Shown: piece by piece, positions 6,971-13,643 of the stretch
Layout of the letters: every line of letters starts with the position of its first letter
Numbering within the stretch: the stretch's first letter is position 1
From: Bacteroidia bacterium
GTDB lineage: Bacteria; Bacteroidota; Bacteroidia; B-17B0; Aurantibacillaceae
Direction: 5' to 3'
NCBI GenBank assembly: GCA_026418315.1
Contig: JAOABO010000035.1
Coordinates: 1-13,643 of the forward strand
Length of the DNA stretch: 13,643 nt
Notes under the pieces: model-generated
Told to the model about the DNA's origin: nothing
Seen by the model: the letters and a program-made list of their open reading frames with translations, nothing else
Databases searched by the model: none
Translations under genes and position numbers: made by a program

Positions 6971-7002
6971 CAAAGATGAAGAAAGAATAGAGTAACCGAC
7001 AA
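6971..7002 (-). promoter_or_regulatory. Predicted promoter of the haem-uptake operon
   Basis: On the minus strand TTG (7000-7002) is followed after exactly 21 bases by CATCTTTG (6971-6978), one mismatch from the Bacteroidota -7 element TAnnTTTG. The spacing equals that of the arsR promoter at 816-847. The transcript would start near 6964-6967, placing the Fur-like palindrome at roughly +8 to +25 and giving a leader of about 35 bases. Confidence 0.6.
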
Positions 7003-7075
7003 TACCTAAATGTGGGTAAATTTTGTTTGAATAGAAAATACTGTGTAATTTTAAACTTTAAGTATTATTTTTCTA

Positions 7076-9574
7076 CTAAAACTGAATATACAACCTTACA
7101 TTTAATTGTCTGTTTGTCAGATAGTTAGGCACAGCATAGGTTCGGTTGGTTACATCTTTGAGCCAAGTGTAAGATACTGTGTTATTAACACTCAATAAAT
7201 TAAATACTTCCAGAAATAACCAAGCATTTTCTATATGATTCAATACATTTTTAGTTTTCTTTTCTCTGTTTGGTTTTACAAGTTGATAGGCAAAACCCAC
7301 ATCTACTCTTCTATAAAACGGCATTCTGTTGGTTTGCTCCCAACGTTTATGATTGGGTGGTCCAAAAGGCAATCCGGTACCAAAAACCATGTTTAAGTTC
7401 ATTTTAAAATCGGGGAATTTGGGTAAATAATCCTGAAAAAATAAATTCACTGTAACTAATTTATCTGTTGGACGGGGAATGTAACCCGGATCTACTTTTA
7501 CACTATCTGTGGCTTTACTATCAAAAGTGTAACCGGGAATAATTACTTGTCCATCTTTATTGTAATAGATATAATGGATGTAATCGGGGCTTTTTTCCAT
7601 TGTTCTTAAAATACCAACAGATAGCCAGCTTTCCATATTTTTCACAAATTCACCTGTCATTCTGAAGTCCGCACCTGTTGCATAGCCCATTGCATTATTA
7701 TTGGCAAAATATCTGATTCGTACATTATCAATCTCATAAGGAATAATTTGATTTAATTGTTTGTAATACGCCGCCATACTCATTTTGAAAGGTCTATTCC
7801 ATAAGTTTAAATCTTTATCTGCAGATAAAACAAAGTGAACGGACTGTTGAGCTTTCACATGAAGATGTAAATTGCCTTGAATATCTCTTAATTCTCTATA
7901 AAAAGGCGGTTGATAATAATAGCCGGTTGAAAATTTGTACAACCATTTGCTATCCAACGATGGCTTAAATGCAATGGTAGTTCTTGGCGAAAAAACATAT
8001 TGATGATTGACTGTCCAGTAATTACCCCGAATACCAAAAGTTACATACCACTTTTGATTATCGGAAGAGTTTTCCCAATTAATTTGATGATAATGCATAA
8101 AACGAAAAGATTGTAAGTGATTAGTAGTTTTATACACATCGTTCAGCAAAATTTTATCTGTATAATAAGGAATGCTGTATCCGGCAGAGTCATTGTACCG
8201 CCATTCGTTTAATTTATCATTTATTTGCTCGTATTGAAAACGAATGCCGTTTAATATCTGTATTTTATTTGTATAATCGTATGTGCTTTTGATTTCCGAA
8301 CATGCTACTTGTGCATTGAGTTTATTCCGTCCATTTTCAATATAGGTGCCTACACCTCTATTAAATGCCACCTGTGCAAAATTTTCACTTGCAGGGTCGG
8401 CTTCTAATTGGTCAATATAATATTGTCCTTGAATAGTATAAAGTTCTTGCTCATGTGTAAAGTAATGAGAATTAATCCATTTGAATTTTAATTTACTTGT
8501 TGGCTTGAATATCAAACTCACTGCATTGACAAAAGTTTGATAGTGCATTTTAGATTGTCCGTCAAAATAAACAGACAAACGAACAGCATTATTTACTGTG
8601 CCAAAATCGGTTTGACGAGATGAAGGAATCACCAAAAATAAATTATCAGAATAAATACTTAATACCTCTGCTGAAAAAATGGGAGAAACCTGAAAGCTTA
8701 AAAATAATTGTGCATCCCAAAAGGTAGGTCTGTAATCACCTTTGGTATCAAGAGTTTTAAGAAGATATTGATTACTTTTGTAACGAGCACCAAAAGACCA
8801 TCCTATTAAGTGATTTTTACTAATACCTTCCAAATGTAGATTATTTACCAACAGTCCGGCAGATGCGCTACCTTTGAACTGTGTGGGTTTTCGGTATTGA
8901 ATATCTAAAACTGAAGACATTTTATCGCCATACTTAGCTTCAAAACCACCGGCTGAGAATTGCATGCTTTGTACCATTTCCGGATTGGGTAAACTTAAGC
9001 CCTCCTGCATTCCACTTCTTACAAGAAAGGGGCGGTAGATTTCTATATCATTAATGTATGTAAGGTTTTCGTCAAAATTTCCGCCTCTTACAGAATAGCC
9101 GGAAGATAGTTCATTATTACTTGTTACACCCATTTGTGTTTTAACGAGATCTTCTATATTACCTGTTGTAGAGGGTAATTTGTAAAACATTTGGGGTTCT
9201 ATTTTATAAATTTCTGATGGATGATTTTGATAAACAATTTCCACATCGCTTAAAATATTGGAAGGTAATAAAGTAATATTCATTTGATATATTTCATTTT
9301 CTTTTAGATTGATTGAGCGAGTATATTTTTTATAGTTAATGCTGTAAAAAACGATGGTCACTTTTTTATTTGCCGGTACACTAAGAACATATTCGCCTTT
9401 GATGCTGGAAGACGTTTGAAAACCTGGATTTTCAAGCACAGCAATTTGAACATCAGGAATAAGATTATTAGCTGTGTCTTTTACAACACCTTTAATAGTA
9501 GCTACCTGAGAAAAATAAAAATCAGAGAAAAAAATTATAATCAATAAACACTTTGTATAGGAAAAATACGACAT
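7076..9574 (-). CDS. TonB-dependent receptor, CarboxypepD_reg-like, substrate unknown
   Basis: An outer-membrane receptor of 832 residues from ATG 9574. A GTG three codons upstream (9583) is also in frame, but the ATG is followed directly by the hydrophobic signal peptide (MSYFSYTKCLLIIIFFSDFYFS). A CarboxypepD_reg-like domain follows (about 25-105: ATIKGVVKDTANNLIPDVQIA to the ITLLPS strand), then a plug domain (about 120-225) with SGYSVRGGNFDENLTYIND, EIYRPFLVRSGMQEGLS and FSAGGFEAKYGDKMSSVLDI. A long beta-barrel follows, ending in NVRLYIQF. The plug motifs are typical of a conserved Bacteroidota receptor group with no assigned substrate. No SusD-like partner, hemophore or binding lipoprotein is adjacent. 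It is separated from dapB by 88 bases and from the haem operon by about 145 bases holding that operon's own promoter, so it is probably an independent unit. I see no convincing promoter of its own. Confidence 0.87.
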   Translation of the reverse strand: MSYFSYTKCLLIIIFFSDFYFSQVATIKGVVKDTANNLIPDVQIAVLENPGFQTSSSIKGEYVLSVPANKKVTIVFYSINYKKYTRSINLKENEIYQMNITLLPSNILSDVEIVYQNHPSEIYKIEPQMFYKLPSTTGNIEDLVKTQMGVTSNNELSSGYSVRGGNFDENLTYINDIEIYRPFLVRSGMQEGLSLPNPEMVQSMQFSAGGFEAKYGDKMSSVLDIQYRKPTQFKGSASAGLLVNNLHLEGISKNHLIGWSFGARYKSNQYLLKTLDTKGDYRPTFWDAQLFLSFQVSPIFSAEVLSIYSDNLFLVIPSSRQTDFGTVNNAVRLSVYFDGQSKMHYQTFVNAVSLIFKPTSKLKFKWINSHYFTHEQELYTIQGQYYIDQLEADPASENFAQVAFNRGVGTYIENGRNKLNAQVACSEIKSTYDYTNKIQILNGIRFQYEQINDKLNEWRYNDSAGYSIPYYTDKILLNDVYKTTNHLQSFRFMHYHQINWENSSDNQKWYVTFGIRGNYWTVNHQYVFSPRTTIAFKPSLDSKWLYKFSTGYYYQPPFYRELRDIQGNLHLHVKAQQSVHFVLSADKDLNLWNRPFKMSMAAYYKQLNQIIPYEIDNVRIRYFANNNAMGYATGADFRMTGEFVKNMESWLSVGILRTMEKSPDYIHYIYYNKDGQVIIPGYTFDSKATDSVKVDPGYIPRPTDKLVTVNLFFQDYLPKFPDFKMNLNMVFGTGLPFGPPNHKRWEQTNRMPFYRRVDVGFAYQLVKPNREKKTKNVLNHIENAWLFLEVFNLLSVNNTVSYTWLKDVTNRTYAVPNYLTNRQLNVRLYIQF

Positions 9575-9662
9575 CTTGGGCACAAATAAAGGAAAATAAT
9601 AAAACGAAATAGAATAGAAATTATTTTGTGAGCAAAAATGTATTTTTTCTTAAAGTAACCAC

Positions 9663-10373
9663 TCAAAGATTCAAAACATCTTTCATTGTAAAAATCCCTT
9701 TTTTATCCTTTAAAAATTCTGCAGCAAGAACTGCTCCTAAAGCAAAACCTTTTCTTGAATAAGCATGATGTGTAATTTCTATGGCATCTACATCACTTTG
9801 ATAACAAACAGAATGAAAGCCCTTTTCATCTCCTGCTCTATGGACATCTATGTATAAATCATTTTTATGAAGATTCAAATTCCAGTTTTTTTTATTTGGG
9901 TACTGTTTAATTATCTGTTCAGCAATACTGATGGCCGTTCCGCTTGGGGCATCTTTTTTTTGTGTGTGATGTACTTCCAGCATTTGTACATCGTATGAAT
10001 TATACTTATTCATCAACTGAGCCACCAACTCATTAATCTTAAAAAACAAATTAACACCAATACTAAAATTAGTAGCATACAAAAGAGAACCATTTTTTTG
10101 TAAACACTTATTTTGAATGTCGTCAAAATGCTGATACCACCCGGTAGTTCCTACTACAACCGGAACGTTGGCATCAAAGCATTGAAGTATATTGTCATAC
10201 GCACTGCCGGGATGAGTAAATTCAATGGCCACATCAGTTTTGGAATGACGTAAAGCAACAGAATCCCATTTGTCTTTGGACGTTAAACGTAAAACGACAT
10301 GATGTTTTCTTTCTAGTGCAATGGTTTCAATCATTTTACCCATTTTTCCATAACCAATCAATGCAAGATTCAT
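9663..10373 (-). CDS. dapB: 4-hydroxy-tetrahydrodipicolinate reductase
   Basis: A cytoplasmic enzyme of lysine and diaminopimelate synthesis that reduces 4-hydroxy-tetrahydrodipicolinate to tetrahydrodipicolinate with NAD(P)H. At 236 residues it matches the short Bacteroidota form rather than the roughly 270-residue E. coli enzyme. Visible motifs are GYGKMG (7-12, nucleotide binding), EFTHPGSA (51-58), GTTGW (75-79), ATNFSIGVN (100-108), the family signature EVHHTQKKDAPSGTA (133-147) with the catalytic histidine and lysine, and the C-terminal HHAYSRKGFALGA (202-214). The ATG lies 5 bases after the acyltransferase stop, so it reads as the last gene of the hisS-lhgO-acyltransferase-dapB run. 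The stop is TGA at 9663-9665; no strong terminator follows. Confidence 0.96.
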   Translation of the reverse strand: MNLALIGYGKMGKMIETIALERKHHVVLRLTSKDKWDSVALRHSKTDVAIEFTHPGSAYDNILQCFDANVPVVVGTTGWYQHFDDIQNKCLQKNGSLLYATNFSIGVNLFFKINELVAQLMNKYNSYDVQMLEVHHTQKKDAPSGTAISIAEQIIKQYPNKKNWNLNLHKNDLYIDVHRAGDEKGFHSVCYQSDVDAIEITHHAYSRKGFALGAVLAAEFLKDKKGIFTMKDVLNL

Positions 10374-10378
10374 ATTTA

Positions 10379-11119
10379 CTATAATTTTAATTTTTTAGAA
10401 TATCTGAGTGCAGGTTTTTCTACCCAAAGATAATAAAAGTATGCTGACACTACACAAATCACTGTAGAAAAAACAACAAGAAAAAATTTTTCATACCAGT
10501 ATGTTGTATATTTTACTAAAATATTTGCAACCGTAACGCCAGTAAATACATGTGTAAGGTAAAGTGAGTAGGATATTTCTCCAAAAAAGTTCAAGTACTT
10601 GTTTGAATAGTAAGGAAAGTAATGTATTAATAACAATACGATTACTTGAATGAAAACATCTATTGCATCATAAGTTAAAAAATTCACTATAACAGAGATG
10701 CACGCAGTAATTAAGAATTCTTTATCAGAAATTTTTTGATTAATCCACAAAACATAAATTATTCCGGGCAAAAAATAAAAACTCCAAAAGAAAAACAAAT
10801 GAACTGAGGAAAAATAACCCTTGAGTAAATATATAAGCAAGAAAGATATATAAACCAATAGTCGAAAAAGAAACTTTTGGGTTGCTAAAGAAAAAACAAT
10901 ACCTAAGAAAAAATAGTAACCTACTTCTATAGAGAGCGACCAATAAATATTATTTAACCATATTGTATCTTTAAAATAAAGGACTAAATAAAACAAATTC
11001 AAAATTAAATCCTTAAAGGATGGTAAGTAATTAGATGAAAAAAAAAGAGTTCTAAAATGCCAATAAAAAAACAAAATAATAGCGGATACAAAAAATGGAG
11101 GATAAATACGAATGAACCG
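10379..11119 (-). CDS. Acyltransferase 3 family protein, C-terminal part after frameshift
   Basis: This is the second part of one broken gene. The frame here continues from the homopolymer at 11120-11128 with RFIRIYPPFFVSAIILFFYW, the arginine-rich loop and next helix expected in acyltransferase 3 membrane proteins directly after the upstream part. It runs 246 residues to TAG at 10379 with many hydrophobic helices, an NIYWSLSIEVGYYFFLG segment (the W-S-L-x-x-E motif of the family), FFGEISYSLYLTHVF (the YSxYLxH motif) and a terminal VEKPALR. Restoring one A gives a single protein of 336 residues, a normal length for the family, which transfers acyl groups (often acetyl) to surface sugars or lipids. 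Apart from the frameshift the coding sequence looks intact, which fits sequencing error, a recent mutation or slippage. An internal TTG at 11074 could start a fragment, but this is unlikely to be natural. Confidence 0.8.
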   Translation of the reverse strand, partial: RFIRIYPPFFVSAIILFFYWHFRTLFFSSNYLPSFKDLILNLFYLVLYFKDTIWLNNIYWSLSIEVGYYFFLGIVFSLATQKFLFRLLVYISFLLIYLLKGYFSSVHLFFFWSFYFLPGIIYVLWINQKISDKEFLITACISVIVNFLTYDAIDVFIQVIVLLLIHYFPYYSNKYLNFFGEISYSLYLTHVFTGVTVANILVKYTTYWYEKFFLVVFSTVICVVSAYFYYLWVEKPALRYSKKLKL

Positions 11120-11388
11120 TTTTTTTTTAGGTATTCAAAAAAGTGATGGATTTGATAATTTGTTTTAATAAGCATTAAAGGAATAACCACTGAAGATATG
11201 GTAAAAAAAACTTGCACACCTTTTTGTCCATAATCAAAAACATATCTAAAAAAACTATTGTCCAAAATGCCACTAATTGTTATAAGTATATGATACAACA
11301 AAACTGATAGTGCAGCCACTGCTCTTAAGGAAATAATAACAGGAACAGTAGAATAACTATTCTGTTTTATGCCAATTTTATATTCCAT
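11005..11388 (-). CDS. Acyltransferase 3 family protein, N-terminal part before frameshift
   Basis: This is the first part of the broken acyltransferase gene. From ATG 11388 it encodes the family N-terminus: SLRAVAALSVLLYHI (20-34) with the first-helix arginine and histidine, then FDYGQKGVQVFFTISSVVIPL (51-71) and FFEYLKK (83-89). After residue 89 the frame leaves the family pattern and adds about 38 unrelated residues before stopping at 11005. Residues expected next (K-R-F-I-R-I-Y-P-P) are found in the shifted frame. The start overlaps the lhgO stop by 22 bases, suggesting translational coupling. No better downstream ATG precedes the conserved SLRA block. As read, this product alone would lack most membrane helices and should be inactive. 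Confidence 0.8.
   Translation of the reverse strand: MEYKIGIKQNSYSTVPVIISLRAVAALSVLLYHILITISGILDNSFFRYVFDYGQKGVQVFFTISSVVIPLMLIKTNYQIHHFFEYLKKNGSFVFILHFLYPLLFCFFIGILELFFFHLITYHPLRI
11120..11128. other. Nine-T (A9 in coding sense) homopolymer at the frameshift site
   Basis: The coding strand reads CTA AAA AAA AAC GG. One more A would join the two acyltransferase reading frames without further change. Runs of nine or more A are common sites of sequencing error, replication slippage and RNA polymerase slippage, and the A-AAA-AAA core also permits -1 ribosomal frameshifting. Confidence 0.85.
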
Positions 11389-12584
11389 ATACTAATAGCC
11401 CTTTTTACAATTTCTTCTCCATAAGCCAAACTTGCTGTAGCTGCTGGGGACGGTGAATTGATAACATGCAATACCCTGCCATTGGACTGCATGTAAAAAT
11501 CATCCAACATATTACCATTCTCATCTAAAGCCATTGCCCTTATACCACAACGAGAAGGAACTATTTCATCTATCGTTAATGACGGGATTAGTTTTTGTAA
11601 TCGTTTCAAAAAAAATGATTTACTAAATGCCCCGCGATACTCATCAATACCAAACTTCCAATGCTTTGCAAAAAATTTCCAAGTGCCTTTAAAAGTAAAT
11701 GCCTCCAAAGTGTCTTTCCAACTAAAAGCAGTCCTTGAATATCCTTCTCGTGCAAATACAAACACGGCATTTGGTCCACATTCAATACCACCATGTATCA
11801 TTCTTGTAAAGTGCACGCCCAAAAAGGGAAATTGTGGGTTTGGAACCGGATAAATTAAGTTTTTCACTTTATGTTGAGCTTGAGGGGCAAGGTCATAATA
11901 ATCTCCTCTAAAGCCCACAATAGCCACTTTGTTTTGTGTTATTTTCTTTCCCGCTAATCTATCTGCCTGTAAGCCCCCGCACACAATCACATGCTTGGCT
12001 GTAATCTTATTGTGATTAGTAATGATGGTTACCTCTTCATTCTCCTGAATAATCTGCTGAACTTCAGTGTTTAATAATATTTCATTATGGTTGTTTTTAT
12101 GTTTCATCAATTCAGCCATTTTTCTTGCTGCAGCAGGAAAGTCAATAATTCCTGTTACGGGTACCCATATTGCCTGAATACCTTCACAATACGGCTCTAT
12201 TTCTTTTATTTTTTTACTATCTATCATTTCAATGCCTTCTACTTCATTTGCTAACCCGTTTTGAAACACTTTATTTAATTGTGGTAATTCTTTATCATGA
12301 GTTGCAACAATAACTTTTCCACACACATCGTGTGGCACTTTATGTTCTTTTGCAAATGTTACTAACTCTCGTCTTCCTTTTACACAATTGATTGCTTTAT
12401 ATGAACCTGGTTTGTAATAAATTCCTGAATGTATTACTCCCGAATTCCTTCCTGTTTGATGTTTAGCTAATTCTTTTTCTTTCTCTATCAGAATAATTTT
12501 TTTATCTGGAAAATAATTAGACATCTTATAAGCAACAGCACATCCAATAATCCCGCCTCCAATAATTGCAATATCCGTGTTCAT
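11367..12584 (-). CDS. lhgO: L-2-hydroxyglutarate oxidase/dehydrogenase (FAD)
   Basis: A 405-residue FAD-dependent oxidoreductase of the DAO family that oxidises L-2-hydroxyglutarate to 2-oxoglutarate, a metabolite-repair or catabolic step; E. coli LhgO passes electrons to the membrane quinone pool. The N-terminus carries the FAD-binding Rossmann motif IAIIGGGIIGCAVAY (5-19), then IEKE (33-36). Next is the LhgO/L2HGDH signature HQTGRNSGVIHSGIYYKPGS (42-61). Further typical blocks are GIIDFPAAARKMAE, HVIVCGGLQADRLA, PVPNPQFPFLGVHFTRMIHG and the C-terminal HVINSPSPAATASLAYGEEI. It starts 7 bases after the hisS stop and its last 22 bases overlap the acyltransferase start. It has no functional link to these neighbours that I recognise; the arrangement looks like a shared transcript. 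Confidence 0.92.
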   Translation of the reverse strand: MNTDIAIIGGGIIGCAVAYKMSNYFPDKKIILIEKEKELAKHQTGRNSGVIHSGIYYKPGSYKAINCVKGRRELVTFAKEHKVPHDVCGKVIVATHDKELPQLNKVFQNGLANEVEGIEMIDSKKIKEIEPYCEGIQAIWVPVTGIIDFPAAARKMAELMKHKNNHNEILLNTEVQQIIQENEEVTIITNHNKITAKHVIVCGGLQADRLAGKKITQNKVAIVGFRGDYYDLAPQAQHKVKNLIYPVPNPQFPFLGVHFTRMIHGGIECGPNAVFVFAREGYSRTAFSWKDTLEAFTFKGTWKFFAKHWKFGIDEYRGAFSKSFFLKRLQKLIPSLTIDEIVPSRCGIRAMALDENGNMLDDFYMQSNGRVLHVINSPSPAATASLAYGEEIVKRAISIWNIKLA

Positions 12585-12591
12585 TTTTCTT

Positions 12592-13643
12592 TTATTTTAA
12601 TGTGTTAATAACTTGTTCAACAGTCATTGCTTGTTGCTCTCCACTAACAAGATTTTTTATTGTTATTGCTTGGGCAGTCACTTCATTTTCACCAATAATT
12701 CCTATGTATTGAAAATGTTTTTTATCTGCGTATTCAAAGCACTTTTTTAATTTTTCTTTTTGGTGATAAACTTCTGCAGAGATACCATTTTTTCTTAACA
12801 GATGGGCTACTTGAAGCGTATAATTCAAGTACGATTCATCCATAAAAGCCAATAATATTTTAGCAGGACTAATGTTATTGAACTGTGGAGGAAATAAATT
12901 TGCTTCTTCCATTACATCATAAATTCTATCAATACCAAAGGAAATGCCTACACCGCTAACATTGGGCAAATCAAAAATTCCGGTAAGGTCATCGTACCTT
13001 CCCCCTCCTAATATACTGGACTTCAATTGTCCAATATTAGCTTTGGCTTCAAAAATCATCCCTGTGTAGTAGTTTAATCCTCTTGCTAAAGAGAGGTCTA
13101 GTTCTACTTGAAAATGCTCATTGTTTGTTGATAGATTTTGTTTATACAAACTCAATACATAATCAATTTCATCTATACCTTTTTGAAGTGTTGTGTTATG
13201 AATACTTTTTAAGTGGTTGAGTATGTCAGGAGTATTTTCTTTTTTTGATAAAATAGAAAATAATTTTTCTATCTGTACTTGGCTAAGGCCTATATCTCGC
13301 ATTTCATTCTGAATCTTTTGCAGCTCTACTTTGTCTAATTTATCTATCAATACTACTATTTGATTAAATAAATGTGTTGCCTCAATGTATTCTATAATAC
13401 CGGCAATAATTTGACGGTGATTGATTTTTAAGATAGCAGGGAGTTGAAGTTCTGTAAAAACATCTTGGATAAGTTGGATTAATTCTACTTCCATTAAAAG
13501 TGAGGAAGTGCCAATAGCATCGGCATCACATTGTAGAAATTCCCGGTAGCGACCTTTTTGCGGTTTATCTGCACGCCATACCGGCTGAATTTGATACCTC
13601 TTAAAAGGAAAGGTAATTTGATGCCTGTACTGAGATACAAATC
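12592..13643 (-). CDS. hisS: Histidyl-tRNA synthetase (5' end cut by window)
   Basis: The frame is open from the right edge of the window, so 349 C-terminal residues are visible of an expected 450 or so. An internal ATG at 13494 is not the true start, because conserved sequence lies upstream of it. Class II synthetase motif 2 reads PFKRYQIQPVWRADKPQKGRYREFLQCD (edge to about 13545). The histidine-specific loop LARGLNYYTGMIFE and motif 3 region GGGRYDDLTGIF...GVGISFGIDRI are present. The C-terminal HGTP anticodon-binding domain follows, beginning at AKILLAFMDESYL and including YADKKHFQYIGIIGENE. Motif 1 lies outside the window. The enzyme charges tRNA-His with histidine in the cytoplasm. It is first in a run with lhgO, the acyltransferase and dapB. 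Confidence 0.96.
   Translation of the reverse strand, partial: FVSQYRHQITFPFKRYQIQPVWRADKPQKGRYREFLQCDADAIGTSSLLMEVELIQLIQDVFTELQLPAILKINHRQIIAGIIEYIEATHLFNQIVVLIDKLDKVELQKIQNEMRDIGLSQVQIEKLFSILSKKENTPDILNHLKSIHNTTLQKGIDEIDYVLSLYKQNLSTNNEHFQVELDLSLARGLNYYTGMIFEAKANIGQLKSSILGGGRYDDLTGIFDLPNVSGVGISFGIDRIYDVMEEANLFPPQFNNISPAKILLAFMDESYLNYTLQVAHLLRKNGISAEVYHQKEKLKKCFEYADKKHFQYIGIIGENEVTAQAITIKNLVSGEQQAMTVEQVINTLK

Noticed and set aside
9583..9590. TTTATTTG (minus strand) as a -7 promoter element for the orphan receptor
   Set aside because: No TTG is found about 21 bases upstream and it would leave almost no leader before ATG 9574.
9593..9627. 8-bp inverted repeat AAAATAAT/ATTATTTT between dapB and the receptor gene, considered as a terminator or operator
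   Set aside because: The arms are only A and T with a 19-base loop, which is expected by chance in DNA of this composition.
1..13643. tRNA, rRNA, CRISPR arrays, insertion sequences and riboswitches
   Set aside because: No repeat-spacer pattern, transposase motifs or RNA-gene sequences were noticed on either strand; a covariance-model search was not possible.

Overview
The window is AT-rich, every gene lies on the minus strand, and the gene content points to a Bacteroidota bacterium with a type IX secretion system (T9SS). The evidence is two TonB-dependent receptors with CarboxypepD_reg-like N-termini, two HmuY-family proteins (one a lipoprotein, one with a C-terminal T9SS sorting domain), and two promoters that fit the Bacteroidota pattern (TTG, 21 bases, then TAnnTTTG or a one-mismatch version). 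No genus can be named. I saw no tRNA, rRNA, CRISPR array or mobile element, and no gene-free stretch longer than about 150 bases.

Reading in the direction of transcription (high to low coordinates), the right third is a compact, mostly housekeeping run: hisS (5' end off the window), an L-2-hydroxyglutarate oxidase (lhgO), an acyltransferase-3 membrane protein broken by a one-base frameshift in a nine-T homopolymer, and dapB. Gaps are 7 and 5 bases, with one 22-base overlap. An orphan CarboxypepD_reg-like TonB-dependent receptor of unknown substrate follows.

The centre (about 923-7002) is the most interesting part: a tight five-gene haem/iron acquisition operon preceded by a Bacteroidota-type promoter and a perfect 17-bp Fur-family palindrome. 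In order it encodes a T9SS-exported HmuY-like protein, a CbiX/CbiK-like chelatase carrying a lipoprotein signal, a PepSY-type membrane protein with conserved-looking histidines, an HmuR-like haem receptor, and an HmuY lipoprotein. Gaps are 12 and 3 bases, a 4-base ATGA overlap, then 3 bases. The inferred scheme is that the exported and surface HmuY proteins capture haem, the receptor imports it, and the extracytoplasmic chelatase-like lipoprotein with the PepSY protein may strip or reduce the iron outside the cytoplasm. The last step is a hypothesis.

The left end holds an ArsR-family repressor with a palindrome sitting inside its own promoter, followed 7 bases later by a TauE/SafE-type exporter that runs off the window. 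This looks like a small self-regulated sulfur or anion export unit.
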